Shown here piece after piece: positions 63,005-64,000 of a DNA stretch of 64,000 nt (the first letter of the stretch is position 1; the number at the start of each line of letters is the position of its first letter). The stretch is from positions 1 through 64,000 of the forward strand of contig NZ_JAEKFH010000003.1 in assembly GCF_016650695.1 (NCBI RefSeq), given 5' to 3'. The notes beneath the pieces were generated by a model. The model did not search any database. It was not told the origin of the DNA and worked only from the letters and a program-made list of their open reading frames with translations. The position numbers and the translations under genes are program-made. Source of the DNA: Pseudomonas sp. TH41 (lineage in GTDB: Bacteria > Pseudomonadota > Gammaproteobacteria > Pseudomonadales > Pseudomonadaceae).

Positions 63005-63508
63005 ATGCGCACACTGACGATTGAACCGCTGACCAAAGAAGCCTTCGCCCCTTTCGGTGACGTTATCGAAACCGACGGCAGCGATCATTTCATGATCAAC
63101 AACGGTTCGACCATGCGCTTCCACAAACTGGCGACGGTTGAAACCGCCACGCCAGAGGACAAGGCGATCATCAGCATCTTCCGCGCCGACGCGCAGGACA
63201 TGCCGCTGACGGTCTGCATGCTGGAGCGTCACCCGCTGGGCAGCCAGGCTTTCATTCCGCTGCTCGGCAACCCCTTTCTGATCGTGGTCGCGCCACTTGG
63301 CGATGAACCTGTATCAGGCTTGGTCCGCGCCTTCGTCACCAACGGCAGGCAGGGCATTAATTACCATCGCGGCGTTTGGCACCATCCGGTGCTGACGATC
63401 GAAAAGCGGGATGACTTCCTGGTGGTTGATCGCAGTGGCACAGGCAATAACTGCGATGAGCATTTTTTCAAAGAGGATGAGCGTTTGATCCTCGCCCCCC
63501 ACCAATAA
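63005..63508 (+). CDS. allA: ureidoglycolate lyase
   Basis: 167 residues. LTIEPLTKEAFAPFGDVIET at the start, LERHPLGSQAFIPL with the active-site region, and GVWHHPVLTI are AllA signatures. Produces glyoxylate and urea from ureidoglycolate. Confidence 0.94.
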   Translation: MRTLTIEPLTKEAFAPFGDVIETDGSDHFMINNGSTMRFHKLATVETATPEDKAIISIFRADAQDMPLTVCMLERHPLGSQAFIPLLGNPFLIVVAPLGDEPVSGLVRAFVTNGRQGINYHRGVWHHPVLTIEKRDDFLVVDRSGTGNNCDEHFFKEDERLILAPHQ

Positions 63509-63558
63509 GAGAAGGTCCGATCACTCGACAACAGAGTGACGGGCGAGAGGTAAAGACT

Positions 63559-64000
63559 GTGGAAGCACATCTGTTGGAATGGCTGAACCTGAGCGTGCGC
63601 TGGGTTCACATGATTACTGGCGTGGCCTGGATCGGTGCGTCGTTCTATTTCGTCTGGCTGGAAAACAACCTCAATCGGGTCAACCCGAAAAGTGGTCTGG
63701 CGGGCGATTTGTGGGCGATCCATGGCGGCGGTATCTACCACCTGGAAAAGTACAAACTGGCCCCACCGACCATGCCGGACAACCTGCACTGGTTCAAATG
63801 GGAAGCCTATTTCACCTGGATGTCAGGGATCGCGCTGCTGTGCGTGGTGTTTTACTCCAATCCGACGCTATACCTGCTGGCACCTGGCAGCAGCCTGACA
63901 GGCCCTGAAGGCGTCATGTTGGGCATCGGTTCGCTGTTCGTCGGCTGGTTCGTCTACTCCTTCCTCTGCGACTCGGCCCTGGGCAAACGCCCTGCCCTGC
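63559..64000 (+). CDS. puuD: membrane-bound urate hydroxylase (5' part)
   Basis: First 147 residues of PuuD from a GTG; the gene runs off the right edge. LEWLNLSVRWVHMITGVAWIG and the helices WMSGIALLCVVFYSN and MLGIGSLFVGWFVYSF match the N-terminal membrane domain of the cytochrome-fused urate oxidase. It performs the first step of urate catabolism. The long overlapping frames on the same strand are artefacts. Confidence 0.93.
   Translation, partial: MEAHLLEWLNLSVRWVHMITGVAWIGASFYFVWLENNLNRVNPKSGLAGDLWAIHGGGIYHLEKYKLAPPTMPDNLHWFKWEAYFTWMSGIALLCVVFYSNPTLYLLAPGSSLTGPEGVMLGIGSLFVGWFVYSFLCDSALGKRPAL

Noticed and set aside
63579..63908. Alternative plus-strand frames in the puuD region
   Set aside because: They are out of frame with the puuD membrane helices and have no ribosome site.

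Overview
The window is Pseudomonas chromosome, most like the P. fluorescens group. The evidence is high-GC coding sequence, many ~22-bp inverted-repeat REP pairs of the pseudomonad type, and core gene neighbourhoods familiar from pseudomonads: emrAB, tamAB, mtnBDC-aroC, prmB-smr-folE, pycBA-pycR and the uricolytic cluster. No rRNA, tRNA or CRISPR array was recognised.

Layout. (1) 1-5,065 is the end of an accessory island: an AT-rich SAH-hydrolase-like Rossmann protein (cut by the window edge), a MATE exporter, then a diaminobutyrate aminotransferase/decarboxylase pair (dat-ddc). It abuts a truncated 3' end of lpxH (5,065-5,339), so the island boundary lies inside that gene. (2) 5,450-10,375 is a MarR-controlled EmrAB plus outer-membrane-factor efflux operon with twin palindromic operators. 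(3) 10,632-16,029 is the TamB/TamA envelope module; tamB is split by a -1 frameshift. (4) 16,095-20,113 holds an acetyltransferase, exonuclease III, a PstS-like/OmpA fusion and an ankyrin protein. (5) 20,211-26,975 holds an acyl-CoA synthetase, a DUF3509 gene behind a sigma-54-like promoter, methionine salvage mtnC-mtnD-mtnB, an MFS transporter and aroC. (6) 27,105-33,572 holds a hydrolase, a 54-bp perfect palindrome, a coiled-coil membrane protein, prmB, an isochorismatase fold protein, smr, a small lipoprotein, a decayed integrase, folE and a glutaredoxin-like protein. (7) 33,690-35,040 is an IS110-family (IS1111-group) insertion sequence lying between two palindromic repeats. (8) 35,224-42,726 holds an aminotransferase/MarR pair, a purine permease, a LysE exporter, an AraC regulator and the acetylpolyamine amidohydrolase/polyamine-binding pair. 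(9) 42,877-53,495 holds a 1,517-residue toxin-like protein, a MocR-PaiB-GNAT-GNAT cluster and an autotransporter. (10) 53,724-59,290 holds two-subunit pyruvate carboxylase, its LysR regulator and a HexR-like RpiR regulator. (11) 59,543 to the right edge is the urate-to-glyoxylate pathway (hiuH, puuE, uraD, alc, allA, puuD).

Regulatory links visible in the sequence: the same TTGTAYACAA element lies before the purine permease and twice in the hiuH-puuE gap, suggesting one purine regulon. A HexR-type palindrome lies upstream of the HexR paralog. Perfect 10-bp direct repeats lie between the AraC gene and the acetylpolyamine amidohydrolase. Starts were moved to the best ATG/GTG with a ribosome binding site wherever a longer open frame began at a poor codon.
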